From assembly GCA_037176725.1 (NCBI GenBank), contig JAZBRS010000050.1:17688001-17752000 (forward strand): a stretch of DNA of 64,000 bases, given 5' to 3'. Below the pieces are notes generated by a model that saw nothing but the letters and a program-made list of their open reading frames with translations, was not told where the DNA came from and did no database searches. This document shows, piece by piece, positions 37,610 through 48,586 of this stretch. A program made the translations under genes and the position numbers. Source of the DNA: Posidonia oceanica. Lineage: Eukaryota > Streptophyta > Magnoliopsida > Alismatales > Posidoniaceae. Within the stretch, counting starts at the first letter, position 1, and the number at the start of each line of letters is the position of its first letter.

Positions 37610-38530
37610 GAAAGGTGATAAGTTAACGGACCTATCGCCGAATAGTTAGGGGTTATCAGTCCTGTGAGGAGTTGATGGACTCATCACCGAATAGTTGGGG
37701 TTATTAGCCCACGAGGAGTTAACGGACTCATTACCAGATAATTAGGGCTATCAGTCTACGAGGAGTTGACAGACTCATCACCGGATAGTTGGGGCTATCA
37801 GCCCGTGAGGAGTTGACGGACTCATCACCGAATAGTTAGGGCTATCAACCCGCGAGGAGTTGACGGACTCATCACCAGACAGTTAGGGCTATCAGCCCGC
37901 GAGGAGTTAATGGACTCATCACCGGATAGTTGGGGCTATCAACCCTAATGAGGATGGAGAGTGGTGGGCATACCGAACCGGATGGCGCGGCATAGGTCCG
38001 TAGGTCGTTCCGCGACAGTTGGGGATGTTAGCCTAATGAGGGTGAGACGATACCAAAGGGCGGTAAAAAGAGATGTCCCTAGTATCAGGAATGATACCAA
38101 GGGACAGCCGAAGCGCCCTTGGCATTGAAGGTGGTGACAGGCCAGCGAGTCTGTCAGGCAGGAGAGGTAATCACAAATGGGATGACTTGTAACCACAATT
38201 GCAAAGGGAATACCATACCCAAAGGTGAGGCCGAGGTCCGTAGACGTTCCCGTAACAGTTAGGGATGTCAGCCCAATGCAGATGGAAATGTGATACCAGA
38301 GGACAGCCAAATAAAGATGCCCTTGGTATCGGTGAAAGATAGCAAGGGACAGCCGAAGCACCCTTGGCATCGAAATGCAAAGTGGAGACAAAACTAACGT
38401 GTTTGCCAACCGAGTAGTTAGGGGTACCAGCCCGGTGATAAATTAACGGACTCATCACCAGATAGTTAGGGCTATCAGCCTAGGGTGACATTTTAACGGG
38501 TGTTGACCGAGCAGTTAGGGCTGCCAGCCC
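37610..38530. repeat. 47-bp tandem repeat array with hairpin core
   Basis: About seven consecutive units at 37610-37945 carry GACGGACTCATCACC then ATAGTTAGGGCTATCAGCCC. Further degenerate units occur at about 38215-38290 and 38400-38530, interrupted by a CAAGGGACAGCCGAAG-type repeat. In each unit GGGCT-ATC-AGCCC can form a small stem-loop. It is noncoding in all frames. In element sense it lies between gag and the polypurine tract. Confidence 0.85.
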
Positions 38531-39769
38531 AGTGCAATGAGATGGATGCAGGGGCTCACCATGCAATGTGCAATGCCGATGGGGAATGCAATGGATTAAT
38601 GCGATGCAAATGCAAGGAAAGTGCGAGGGATACAAGAAGGAAAACGGGGACCCATCGTGGTGGGTGTACAATGGTCTTAGTGTAGGTATGCGGTGTAGCA
38701 TCATGGAGTGGCAAACAATGAACATGTCGGTCATCACAGACCTCCCAATGCGGTGGGGGGGCGAAAACTTTGAAATGCGCGGAGCCTCTGAGCAAGGTCA
38801 GGCAAAAAGTGCTCGTCCTTGACTCCAGTTCTCAAAAACAGGGAGAAGGGAAGGTAGATTATTATGCATGTATGTTTTTAAACGGCTTAGGATTCAAAGC
38901 AGCTGATGCCGAGAGGATGCTTCTGCATTTTCTAACTTAGAGGATTCTCGATCCTCACACAACGCCATGCCGAGTTGTGGTTGGTGGCTCTCATTTTCAC
39001 TCTTGGTTCGGGATGAGACCTCAGCTTTGCAAAACATAGCCTTTGGCTGCATGTGGGTAGTAGAAGTGTCGGATGTAGCTTCACAGCATCCATCTTAAAT
39101 CCTCGGGGACCGACTACCGCTTTTAACACTCTCAGAATGATATTTCTTTTCCCCTCATGAGTGATTGGAGTTGCATCTAGCCTGCTAGGAAGGTAGAGTT
39201 GTTTGCACAAGGGGTTGGAGCATGCTGCTGCGCTCAGAGGGTGGGGCCAGGTCCTCCTGATGATGCTTCTCGTGCATTTGGCAATGTGGTGCTTGTAGTT
39301 GAAAGTTGAGGGGGCTTCGATGCTTGTCCGAGTCACTCCTCTCATGGGCGTCTTCTTTCTTCGACTTCTTTCTTCATTTTTCTTTTGTGCCCAGCATGCA
39401 TATCTTGTTATCATATTTTTTTTGCTCACATGATCTCTATTCTTTTGGATATGCATGTCTTCACCCTCTTAGGGTAGAGATCCCTGATGAGGCGTTAAGA
39501 GGTTGGTTGTTTAGCATACACCCTCAGCCTCTGGCTATGTTTTGCTCTGCTTTGGTCCTCTCCATGTCTGGTGGACTCTCTTGATAGGGTGGATCTTGCT
39601 TCTGGGAGTTTTGAGCTCAGCGAAATGTTCTGTGTTGCTCTCAATCTCACTTTGTAGCCACATGCAAGAAATGGTGCTGCTCGGGTGAGACCTGCTTGAG
39701 ACTGTTGATGCTTGACACCCTCTCGGCGCTGCTTGTTTATCCCAAGCCAGGTTTTCTGATTATAAAATT

Positions 39770-40270
39770 TTTTCTGGGTTTTTTGTATTTTAGGAAGGGA
39801 ACAAGCATGCTTTTGGATTTTTCCATGTGTTTTGTATTTTTTATGACTTTTCCGTTTTAAGAAAACATAAAAAAGGGAATACCAGTAGAAAGGAAAGCAT
39901 GTTTTTTCATTATTTCTTGATTTTTTGATTTTTTTTTTGATATTTTTGTCTTTTACAAGATGTAGGAAATGACATGTACATGCAGGAAGGGATATGTGCA
40001 TGCGAGGGAATGAATGCATGTTTTGGGATTTTTCATTGGTTTTGTACTTTTTATGGGTTTTTGTTTTATGGAAACATAAAATCAAAAACAGGAAGGAAAG
40101 GAGAAACATGCTTTTTGTTTGTTTTGAGTATTTTTTATTTTTTTGTTGTTTTCTTGGTTTTCTAGGATGCAGGAAAATGGAATGTACATGCAGAAAATGA
40201 AAATGCATGTTTTTGTGTTTTTCATGTGTTTTGTATTTTTTATGGGTTTTCTGACATGGCGAGAAAACGT
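39770..40270. repeat. Degenerate tandem repeat of about 200 bp
   Basis: Three AT-rich units start at about 39800, 40010 and 40200. Each carries GCATGTTTT..GGATTTTTC and TTTTGTA(T/C)TTTTTATG words followed by GAAAACATAAAA. The 260-residue open frame 39495-40277 across it is a Lys-rich by-product of the repeat, not a recognised protein. Confidence 0.7.
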
Positions 40271-40347
40271 AAAACAAAACGAAAAGAAACGAAAAGATAA
40301 AGCAAGAAATAAAGGAGAAAGTAAGAGGGACGTACTTGTTAGCAACC

Positions 40348-41392
40348 TCAGGATGGAGGTGCTGGGTCCGATCCTACGCTACTAGTGCTGTCGGCGGGGT
40401 CTGCTGTCAGCAGTGCGAGGAGCACTGGGGCTGCTGGAGCTGCTAATGGCAGTGCAGGGAGCACTGGAGCTGCTAGGGTTGAAGGAGATACAGACCTGGA
40501 TGGTGTTGTGATCGGACTTGTTGGTGCTGCCGTTGCGTCTCCAAGCGTCCCCCGGGCGAACTGGGAAAGGTGAGCAGAGGAGATTGCGCCGATGAGATCA
40601 GAAGGATCCATCGAGGCGGAACTGGACTCAGAGAAGACTGGAGTGAGGGAGAAGACTCCTAAGGTTCCGACATCTTCGAAGCCTGCAGGCCCGGAAGAGG
40701 AAGGGCCGGCTACACTAAGTTGTGCAAGTGCTGGTGCATGTGCACGTGCAGGTGTCGGTGTAGGTGCTGCCTCCTGCGCGACAATGCTGATGACCTTGCG
40801 GTCGATCAAGCCCTGAATGGCATCCCGTAAAGTGAAGCAGTTATCCGTTGAATGTCCCATGGCCCAATGGAAAGTGTAGAACTGATCCGTGTTATGCCAC
40901 CATAGAGGGGGATTCGGTGATGGACGGATAGCTGGGAGTCTCAGATGTGACTCAACTTGGGGGAAGATGACACTCAGTAGTTCAGCAAGAGGGGTGTAAG
41001 CACTCTCAGCTCGACGAGGTCATCTCTGTCCTGGTTGGAGCCTTTGTCGAGCAGGTGCAATGTGATGCACGGGGTCGACGGTGGAAGTGTGTGCAAAACT
41101 ATGTGCGTACTCTAGCAGAAAAGAGTCTGACTGACTCGCTGCAATGGCAGGCTCTGCGGGAGGCTCGACATATGCGATGCCGTGCTGTTCGGAGTAGCCG
41201 GGAGCGGAGTCACTGTTGCGGGTGCCGCATCGGCAATTGTTGCTGGAGTTGTTGTCGATTTGCCCAGCTATTGCAGCAAGTGTGGGGAAAAACCCACTTC
41301 GCAGTGTGTTTTCCAGGTAGGCGCCAAATCTAATCAGCGATGCAAGACTAGTGACTGGTTGGATGGATATCAGGGCTCCAGTCACTGGCTGC
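40348..41392 (-). pseudogene. Gag C-terminal part of element A
   Basis: In minus-strand sense it continues the gag interrupted at 46674. It includes LASLIRFGAYLENTLRSGFF in one frame and SMVAQHGSVLHFPLGHG-like coding in another, then MGHSTDNCFTLRDAIQGLID, the C-terminal GHS-x4-C-x2-LRD word that closes Tat-type gag proteins. A Pro/Ala/Ser-rich tail of about 150 residues follows and ends at 40348. There is no aspartic protease (DTGA) after it. Frames change at least twice, so it is not a working protein now. Confidence 0.75.
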
Positions 41393-44300
41393 TGTAGACA
41401 TCCTAATTTGACAGACCAAATTGGTGGTTCTCTCTGAAACCCTTTTCCAAGCCCAAAATAGCACCCATTTTCACCCAAAACCACTCTTCAAGACTCTAGA
41501 AGAACTCTAGGTTTGCACTCTCCAAAATCCTAGAAAAACTCTAAGTAAATCTCTCCTAAAATCCCAGAAAAGCTCTAGGTCAGCATCTCCTAAATCCTAG
41601 GTCAGCATTTAAACCCTAGGTTAGCACAAGACACTCCCGTGTATGCCCAAGCCAAGCCTTTCTCCTTCTTTCTTCTCTTCTTCTCCTTCTTTTTCTTCTG
41701 CTTCTCTTCTTTCTCTTCTCTCTTTTTTTCTCCTTCTTTTTCTTTCTTTCTTTCTTTCTTTCTTTCTTTCCTTCTTTTTCTCCACTGGCCCAATTGGCCT
41801 AGCCCACTCTTTCTCTTCCTCACTTCTTCTCTTTTCCTCATTTTATTTTATTTTATTCTATTTGATTTTTAATTTCTTTTCCTTTTCTTCCTCTCCTCCC
41901 TTCCCCTCCTCTTCTTCCTTTTCTCTCCCTTTCTTCTTAAGCCCAACCCACTTCTTCCCTTCTCTTTTTCTTTTTCCCTTTTTTCCTCCACTTCTTTTTT
42001 CTTTCTTCTTCACGGGACCATTGGGCCTAGCCAACTCTCCCCCTTTCTTTCCCTCTTTCTTTCCTTCTTTCTTTCCTCCCCTCTCTCTATCTTTCCTTCT
42101 TTCTTTCCTTTCTTTTTTCTCTCTCTTTTCTTTTTCCTTCTCCCCACTCTGCCAGCCCAGCCCAACTGCTCCTCTTTACTTCTTTTTCCTTTTTGGGCCC
42201 AGCCCGTTTCTACCCCTCTTCTCCTTTTTCTTCTTCGATTCTTTCCTCTTCTTTCCTCCTCTCTCCTTTCTTCCTTTCTTTCCATTTTCTTTTAAATTCT
42301 CTTCCTCCTCCTGCAGGCCCGGCCCAGTGCTTTTTTTTCTTTCTTTTTTTATTTTTTTCTTCTTCTCTCGGGCCCAGCCCGTTTCCTCTCCTCCTCCTCC
42401 TCCTCCTCCTCCTTTTTTTTTCTTTTTTCTTCCCACGCTCTCTGCCACCTCCTCCTCCTTATCTTCACCTCCTTTCTTTCTCCTTCCACCGCCTTCTTTC
42501 TCCTCCTTTGTCCTTAAGCTCACTGGCACTTACTCCCTTTCCCATCCGCCACTTACTCCCTCTCCTATCCTCGCTCAGCATCTCTTGATTTCCTGCTCTC
42601 TCTCACACTCATAGAAGGCCTCCGCACAACCTCACTTCACCGCCGATTCCCACTACCCCAGACCACTACCTTACCCCCTCACCGCCTCCTCAGCACTCTC
42701 CTCACCACACACAACATCCAGAGCATGCATTGCACCCAAGAGCCCTCGCAATTTCCCCCAGAATCGCCTCCAATTTCCCCAGAACCCATTGCATCCAGAA
42801 ATTCCCCACTGCCCGCACCCACTGCAAATCACCGTGCCCAGCTTCGCACGCACCCCAGCTCACCACCATCATCCTCCCTAGCCTCCCACGATCCCAGAGA
42901 GTGTGTGAGAAGCCGGAGAGAGCCACAGCATCACCTGGGAATTCAAAATACCCGCGGTCCACCCAAAAATCCCATTTTCCTTTCTGAGAAGTGGAAGCAA
43001 GTTCTGAGGTTACCTAGAGCTTCCTCGGATTGCCGGCAACTTGCCCGCACCTTGCTGCGGCTCGCTCGGTCCTCTACATGCCTCTGCGACCCACCGTCGG
43101 ACTGCAGCACCCACCGCGCGTCGTCAGCTCTCCTCAGCCATTGTCACAGGTAGGTGATGTTAAATTGAAGTTCCTAGCATGCATGCCTTGCTTACTAGCC
43201 TTTTAGTTTAATTTTTAGTGCTTTTTTCCGCTTTTCGAGCTCCATCACAAGCTCTTTCTTCTCCGACGACGGCCAGCCCCTGCCGATGCCAGATCGGCAC
43301 TCCAGGCTGTCGTTGCCCCTCCACTGCCTCTCGGCAGCTTCCCCTTGCCTCCAGCAGCTCGCTCCGGTGCCTTGCCGTAGCAGCAGCAGCCCCCTCCGTC
43401 GGCGAGCCTCGCCGGAGTTCCTTGCAAAATTTGCAGAGATCGGCCGGTAGCTTCGCAACCCCCCGCGCTCCGCTTGTGCCCCCAGCACCTCCACAGCAGT
43501 CGTCTGCAGCCTCCTAGGCCACCAGCCGGGCTCACAACACGCTGGAACCGCCGTGCAGCAGTTGTCTTCTCCGGTTAACCTCTGCAACCGCCGCCGCGCT
43601 CCAGCCCCCCGCTGCCCTCTGGTTGACTCCCCGAGCACCACCGCACCTCCAGGAGTCCAACCCAGCATCGCTTGCTATCTTCCGCAGCCTCCAGCACCTG
43701 CTCCGTCGCCGACCACTTCTGTAGAATTCCACTGACGTCGGCAGAGCAGCTTTGGCACCCTCATGCGTCGCTGAAGCCACCGAAGCATTTGGACGGCCCG
43801 CCTTTAGCCTCCATGCGCCTTAGCATCGCCGTGCGCCTGCCGCCGCACCGCTAGCAGCTCCTTCTTCCCTGGCGAAGGTGCTGCAGTGTCGGGCGACACT
43901 GTAGCTGGTTTAAATTAGATTTAATTTTCGTTAGTTATTTGTTGCATTCCATTTAGGTCCTTAGCTTTATTTATTTTGCATTCCAGTCCTACATCAGTTG
44001 ATAAATCATTTAAATCCGCATTTAAACTATACTGCATGTTATTATATTTGTATTTCAGTCCTTTTTTAGCTTAAGCAATTTAAGTTTGTTTGCATTTAGG
44101 TCCCTAGGTTTATTTTTGCTTGCATCTAGGTCCTGCATCAATTAAAAGCATTTAATTCAGCATTTTTAATCTTATTGCATTGCATTTAAGTTCTCTGTTT
44201 TATTTTATTTGCATCTAGATCCTTAATTAATTCAGCATGTATTTAATTCCAGCATTTTACATTACTGCATTGCATTTGCATCTCCATGCTTTAATTTATT

Positions 44301-46673
44301 TGCATCTAGGTCCTTAAATAAATCACAACATGCGTGATGTCTTTAATTTTATTTTTTGCATTACATTTGCATCCTTGGCATTTAGTTTAATTGCATATCA
44401 GTCCTCTGTCAATTGAGCATTCATTAAAATGGCATTTTTAACTTTATTGCATTACTGAAAAGCCCTGCATGTTCTGAAAATTGCATTTAAGTCCTGTAAC
44501 ATGTTTACATGTGATTTAAATGTGATTTTCTAACTTTATTGCATTGTAAATAAGTCCTGATGGTCTTAATATTTGCATTTAGGTCCAGTTTTGTTATAAA
44601 CTGTGATTTAAATGTAAGTATTAACCTTATTACATTGCTATAAAGTCCAGCAAGTTTTAAAACTTGCATTAAGGTCCTTGCCTGCCTGTAGAAGTCCTTT
44701 AATTGCATCTCTTTTTAACTGCATTGCACTGCATGCTAATTTTGCACTTCATTTAACTGCATTAAGGACTTGCTTACATCTAGAAGTCTTTTAATTGCAT
44801 TTCTAAAGCTAATCTGGCATTGCATTTTAGTCCTGCACTAAGTTTTAATTGCATATAAGTCCTGCCTGCATCTAGAAGCCCTTAAATGCTAAGTTTTAAC
44901 TTCATTGGCATTGCATTTGCATATAAGCCCAGCATGCATTAATCTTTGCATTCAGCATCATTTAGCTGCCATGTTGCACTGCAATCGTGTACAACAGTCA
45001 TTTTAATTGCATATCTTAACTGTTGCATGCTTTAATCTTTGCCATTGCATTGCACATCATCTGGCATGATTTCCTGCATTGCATATAGGCCCACATGTTG
45101 CATGCATTTACATTTCTAGCCCTGCATTGCATTTAAACCTTGTAGTTTCCCAAAATTGCACATAGGACCCTATAGTTTTCTAAAATTGCACATAGGTCCT
45201 TGCATCTAATCCTTGCATGCATAGCATCCCTATATCATTGCACGTAGTTCCCATGCATTCATTTAGGCATTGCTAGTCTCCTAGCATGTAAGACACCTTG
45301 CATTGCACACACTTAGGGCTAACTTTGCACTTAGACCCCTATTTAGTCCACTTTAGCTGGCCTTGGAGCCATCTGACTTGCAATCTGAATAACTTTTGAT
45401 CGGACCGTTGGATCTTCGTGATCTAACTATTCATGTCTTCCCGGTTGAATGATCTTTCATTTAAATCAAAGTTATCTCAGATCAGGCCTCAGATTCTCAA
45501 GATAAGCCCATTTGAAGCACTGCATAGCACTAATTGTCTTATCATTTGCATTGCATGCATCGTTTCAGCAGTCTGTTTTCTCATGCATGTGGATTAGGCT
45601 TTGCCGCACCTGCTTTTGTTTTCTTTTGCATTGCATCGTTTTACGTGCCCGCTTTGTTTTTATTTGCATATCGCTTGCATTTGCATCATTTTGCATGCCC
45701 ACTTTGTTTTTATTTGTGTATCGCTTGCATTTGCATCGTTTTGCCTGCCCGCATTTATTTTATTTGCATATCGCCTGCATTTGCACCGTTTTGCGTGTCC
45801 GCTTTGTTTTATTTGTATATTGCCTACGTTTGCATCATTTTACGTGCCCGTTTTTGTTTTATTTGCATATCGCTAGCATTTGCATCGTTTTACGTGCCTA
45901 CTTTGTTTTCTTTTGCATATCACTTGCATTTGCACCGTTTTGCATACCCACCTTGGTTTTTCCTTACATGTCGCCTGCATTTGCACCGTTTTCCGTGCCT
46001 GCTTTCGCTTTCCCTTGCATGTCGCTTGCATTGCTTGTTTTCATCGCTGTTTTGTTCTAACGCATGCATTTGCATTAGAGCAATGATGCTTACTGCCTAG
46101 GAGTTCTCACGAACCAGGGCTTGCCCGTTCGGAACACTAGTAGGGTTGCTGAGCACATAGATTGCATGTTTAATTCCCTGCATGCATCTTAGCACTTAGA
46201 GCATGCAATCAGACATTCATGGCATTTAGGCACTTGGCATGCATCTTCTTGCATCTGCGAGCGAGATAGCCTAAGAAAGACCGATTCTCGGACGTATCGG
46301 GGGTGCCTAACACCTTCCCCGTGCGTAACAGGAGTCCTTGCCCTTTCTCTCGGCCTGCAATGACTATTTTCTTTCATCTTAGGCACGAGTCATAGCATAG
46401 CATAGCATGGCATTGCATCGCATCCCTCTGCATCCTTTCTGCATCCGGTTTTGCATGTCTTTTCATGCATTTCCCTTGATTTTCCTTGTCTCCCAATTTA
46501 ATAGACATGGTGGTGACTCTGATTTGTCTTATCATTTCTTTTTCTTCTTTTGCCAGCGTTTCCGAGTCAAGTTTCTTTCCTCGGATTCTGCCGCACATAG
46601 TGAACCTAATTTTGATTGGTGCACGTGAGCTTTGGCATCGTGCATGGACGATCCGAATTTCAGGATTACTACA
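41393..46673 (+). mobile_element. Giant solo LTR of family B, 5.28 kb
   Basis: Starts TGTAGACATCCTAATTTGAC and ends GGATTACTACA. The flanking five bases are GCTGC (41388-41392) and GCTAC (46674-46678), a target duplication with one change. It splits the gag of element A, whose coding continues on both sides. From the 5' side it holds CTCTAGG-type repeats (41490-41630), a 900-bp CT-rich tract (41640-42530), a GC-rich block (42600-43900) with a splice-donor-like CACAGGTAGGTG at 43145, repeated GCATTTAGGTCC words (43930-45300), the conserved block at 45380-45520, short tandem repeats (45600-46050) and the stem-loop block near 46290. Open frames inside (for example 41643-42614) are low-complexity. 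Confidence 0.88.
45600..46050. repeat. Short tandem repeats inside family B solo LTR
   Basis: About eight units of 55-60 bp carry TTTGCATCGTTTT, GTGCC(C/T)GC, TTTGTTTT and TTTGCATATCGC. The same array, inverted, is at 49140-49430 in the other family B LTR. Confidence 0.8.
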
Positions 46674-48290
46674 GCTACGCCCTCTTGATGATCATGTCGA
46701 TAGATTCCTCGAGGGAGGGTCTATCTCTGACCTAGGCGACTACGGAACGCCAGCGATCGACATACTCTTCGAATGGCTCGTGGGGCCTCTGCTGAATGGC
46801 GACAAGATCCTTTCGCTTGGGGATCAAGTCAAGGTTGAAAGAATACTGTTCAAGGACAGCCTGGGAAAGGTCCTTCCAAGTCTGAATCGCGGCCATGTCA
46901 AGGGAAGTGTACCACTTGAGCGCGGGGCCGGTCAGACTCTTCTAGAACAGGTGGATCAGGAGCCTGTCGTTAGCCTGAAGTTGAGGAAGGTCTCTGCAGT
47001 ATGCCTTCAGATGTGAGATGGGGTAACCTCTATTGTTGTACTTTTCGAACTCCTAGATGCAGAATTTCGCTAGGAATGTTGCCTCTGGAAAGAGGCAGAG
47101 GTCTCAGAATCGGTAGGACTAGCGGTCCGTACCTTGCACTTAACAAAGTGCTCTTTCTAGATTATCCAACCTGGCAAGGTAGGGATTTGAAGTTGCTGCT
47201 GGCAATGGTTGTGCAGCAGAGGCAGGGGCAGCATACGCTATATGGGTCGCGTGAAAGCGCTCCTCCATGTCCACCATGATGCCACCTGGTGTCGCGGTGT
47301 GAGGGCCAGCATACCCGTGCGATTGTGAGTAGTGTTGCGGGATGTATGCAGGGGTCTGAACCTGATGCAAATGGGGTGAATAGATAGTATGTTGTGCAGT
47401 GTAAGGTGCAGTGCGTGGGGGTAGCAGCTGTTGCATTGGCACGGCGCCGGGCAACTGGCTCTGAGGGTGCTGTGCTCCTGCCAATTGAGGAGATTGACCA
47501 CCAAATGACAGAGTAACATGTAGTGGATAGTGATGTGTAGATGCAGGAGGCAGAAAAAGTGCCAGCATCGTCGAAGCTGTAAGGGGCTGGGGCGACGGCA
47601 AAAGCAGAAATGCGGTATGGTGAGCCTGCAGAGCTATAGTGGGCTGCACTGGAACCTCAGGGGTCTGAGGGAGGGGGCGAACCGTAGTCGGGTCGAGTGC
47701 AAAAGTCATGCTTCGCAGCCTATTGGCCTTAGCCAATAAACGCTGCGCTTGCAAGGCAGGGAAATCATCGACCGACGGGCCGGGATGTAAAAGAGTGTTC
47801 GCCAAAGGGGGCACGAAAACTGAGGAAGCAATAGGAGTAGATCCTACACAAAAGGCAGCCGCAGAAGGTTGAATTCCCGAGATGCGAAGGCCCTAGGATG
47901 GAATAGAAGGCGATGCTCCTGGAGCCCGAGTGGCGGTCACCGCGGTTAACTCGGTGACAAGCTTCAAATCGACGAGGGTGTGCCCTTGTTCCAAATAGAG
48001 GGGCTGGGAAGTCTCCTATACTAGAAGTGGAGAAGAGACAACAGACGTCAAAGCAAGGGAAGGAGATACCGAAGTCGGTATCTCTTCTGATGCCAAAGAG
48101 GAAGAGGGCTCGCCAGTATGCTGGGCCATAACGGACAGCGAGCGAGTGTGAACAGGTCTGCGACTGAAAGCAGGGACACGAGCTGTAAGGCGAGCTATTG
48201 TCGAAGGCGACAGATAACTCAAAGACAGAGAGGAGGGATGCTCGAGATCCTAGCTGAGGGAACTCGCACCTACCTGCAAAACAACAAACA
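46674..48290 (-). pseudogene. Gag N-terminal and capsid part of element A
   Basis: Minus-strand coding starts near 48290, with a possible start MAQHTGEPSSSLASEEI at about 48128. It passes a TAG around 48018, continues through a Pro/Gln-rich stretch (PPLANTLLHPGPSVDDFPAL) and enters the Retrotrans_gag domain at about 47120-46674: SHLKAYCRDLPQLQANDRLL, SLTGPALKWYTSLD, FEEYVDRWRS. The ALKWYTSL and EEYVDRWR words are typical of Tat-clade capsids. The domain is cut by the solo LTR at 46674 and goes on at 41392. Gag forms the particle in which the RNA is packaged, so this element may supply its own capsid but not its enzymes. Confidence 0.8.
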
Positions 48291-48586
48291 TGTTAGAGTA
48301 TGTACACAAAAAGAGTTATTAGGGGTGGCATGAATGGCACGCGTGCAAAAATGAATGCCCTAATATGCACTCTCTCACCATGCATGTCTTGAGTAGGCAG
48401 CCTACTAGGACTCACTCATGGGTATGGGTGTTATTGACTCCAGGTCAGAAAAAGTAGGTCCCCGCTCTAAATCCTGACCAAAGCTCAGGCAGTGAACAAG
48501 TGGTGCGTTTGGAGCCTCGACCCGGCCAAAGTGTGGGCTGTACCCTCGACTAACATCGACACGACCCCTTACAAGGGGGGACAGAC
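48291..48586 (-). other. Leader of element A between solo LTR and gag
   Basis: In minus-strand sense a GC-rich leader with an open stretch (SRGYSPHFGRVEAPNAPLVH, then FSDLESITPIPMSES) stops at about 48411. A CAGGTAGGTGCG sequence follows near 48275. I recognise no protein. It may be untranslated leader or a small upstream frame. Confidence 0.4.

Noticed and set aside
38932..39456. Open frame of 174 codons on the minus strand of element A (KHHIAKCTRSIIRRTWPHPL and onwards)
   Set aside because: It is placed where protease or other coding might be expected, but no DTG, RT or other motif is present; kept as noncoding internal sequence.
39495..40277. Open frame of 260 codons on the minus strand, Lys-rich
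   Set aside because: It follows the three AT-rich tandem units and has no family resemblance; the length comes from base composition.
41643..42614. Open frame of 323 codons, Phe/Ser/Pro-rich
   Set aside because: It is a CT-rich low-complexity tract inside a solo LTR; several overlapping frames are open on both strands, and no domain is seen.
43195..43780. Several overlapping GC-rich frames on both strands inside the family B LTR
   Set aside because: High GC content removes stops in all frames; the equivalent block in the other LTRs does not keep the same translation.
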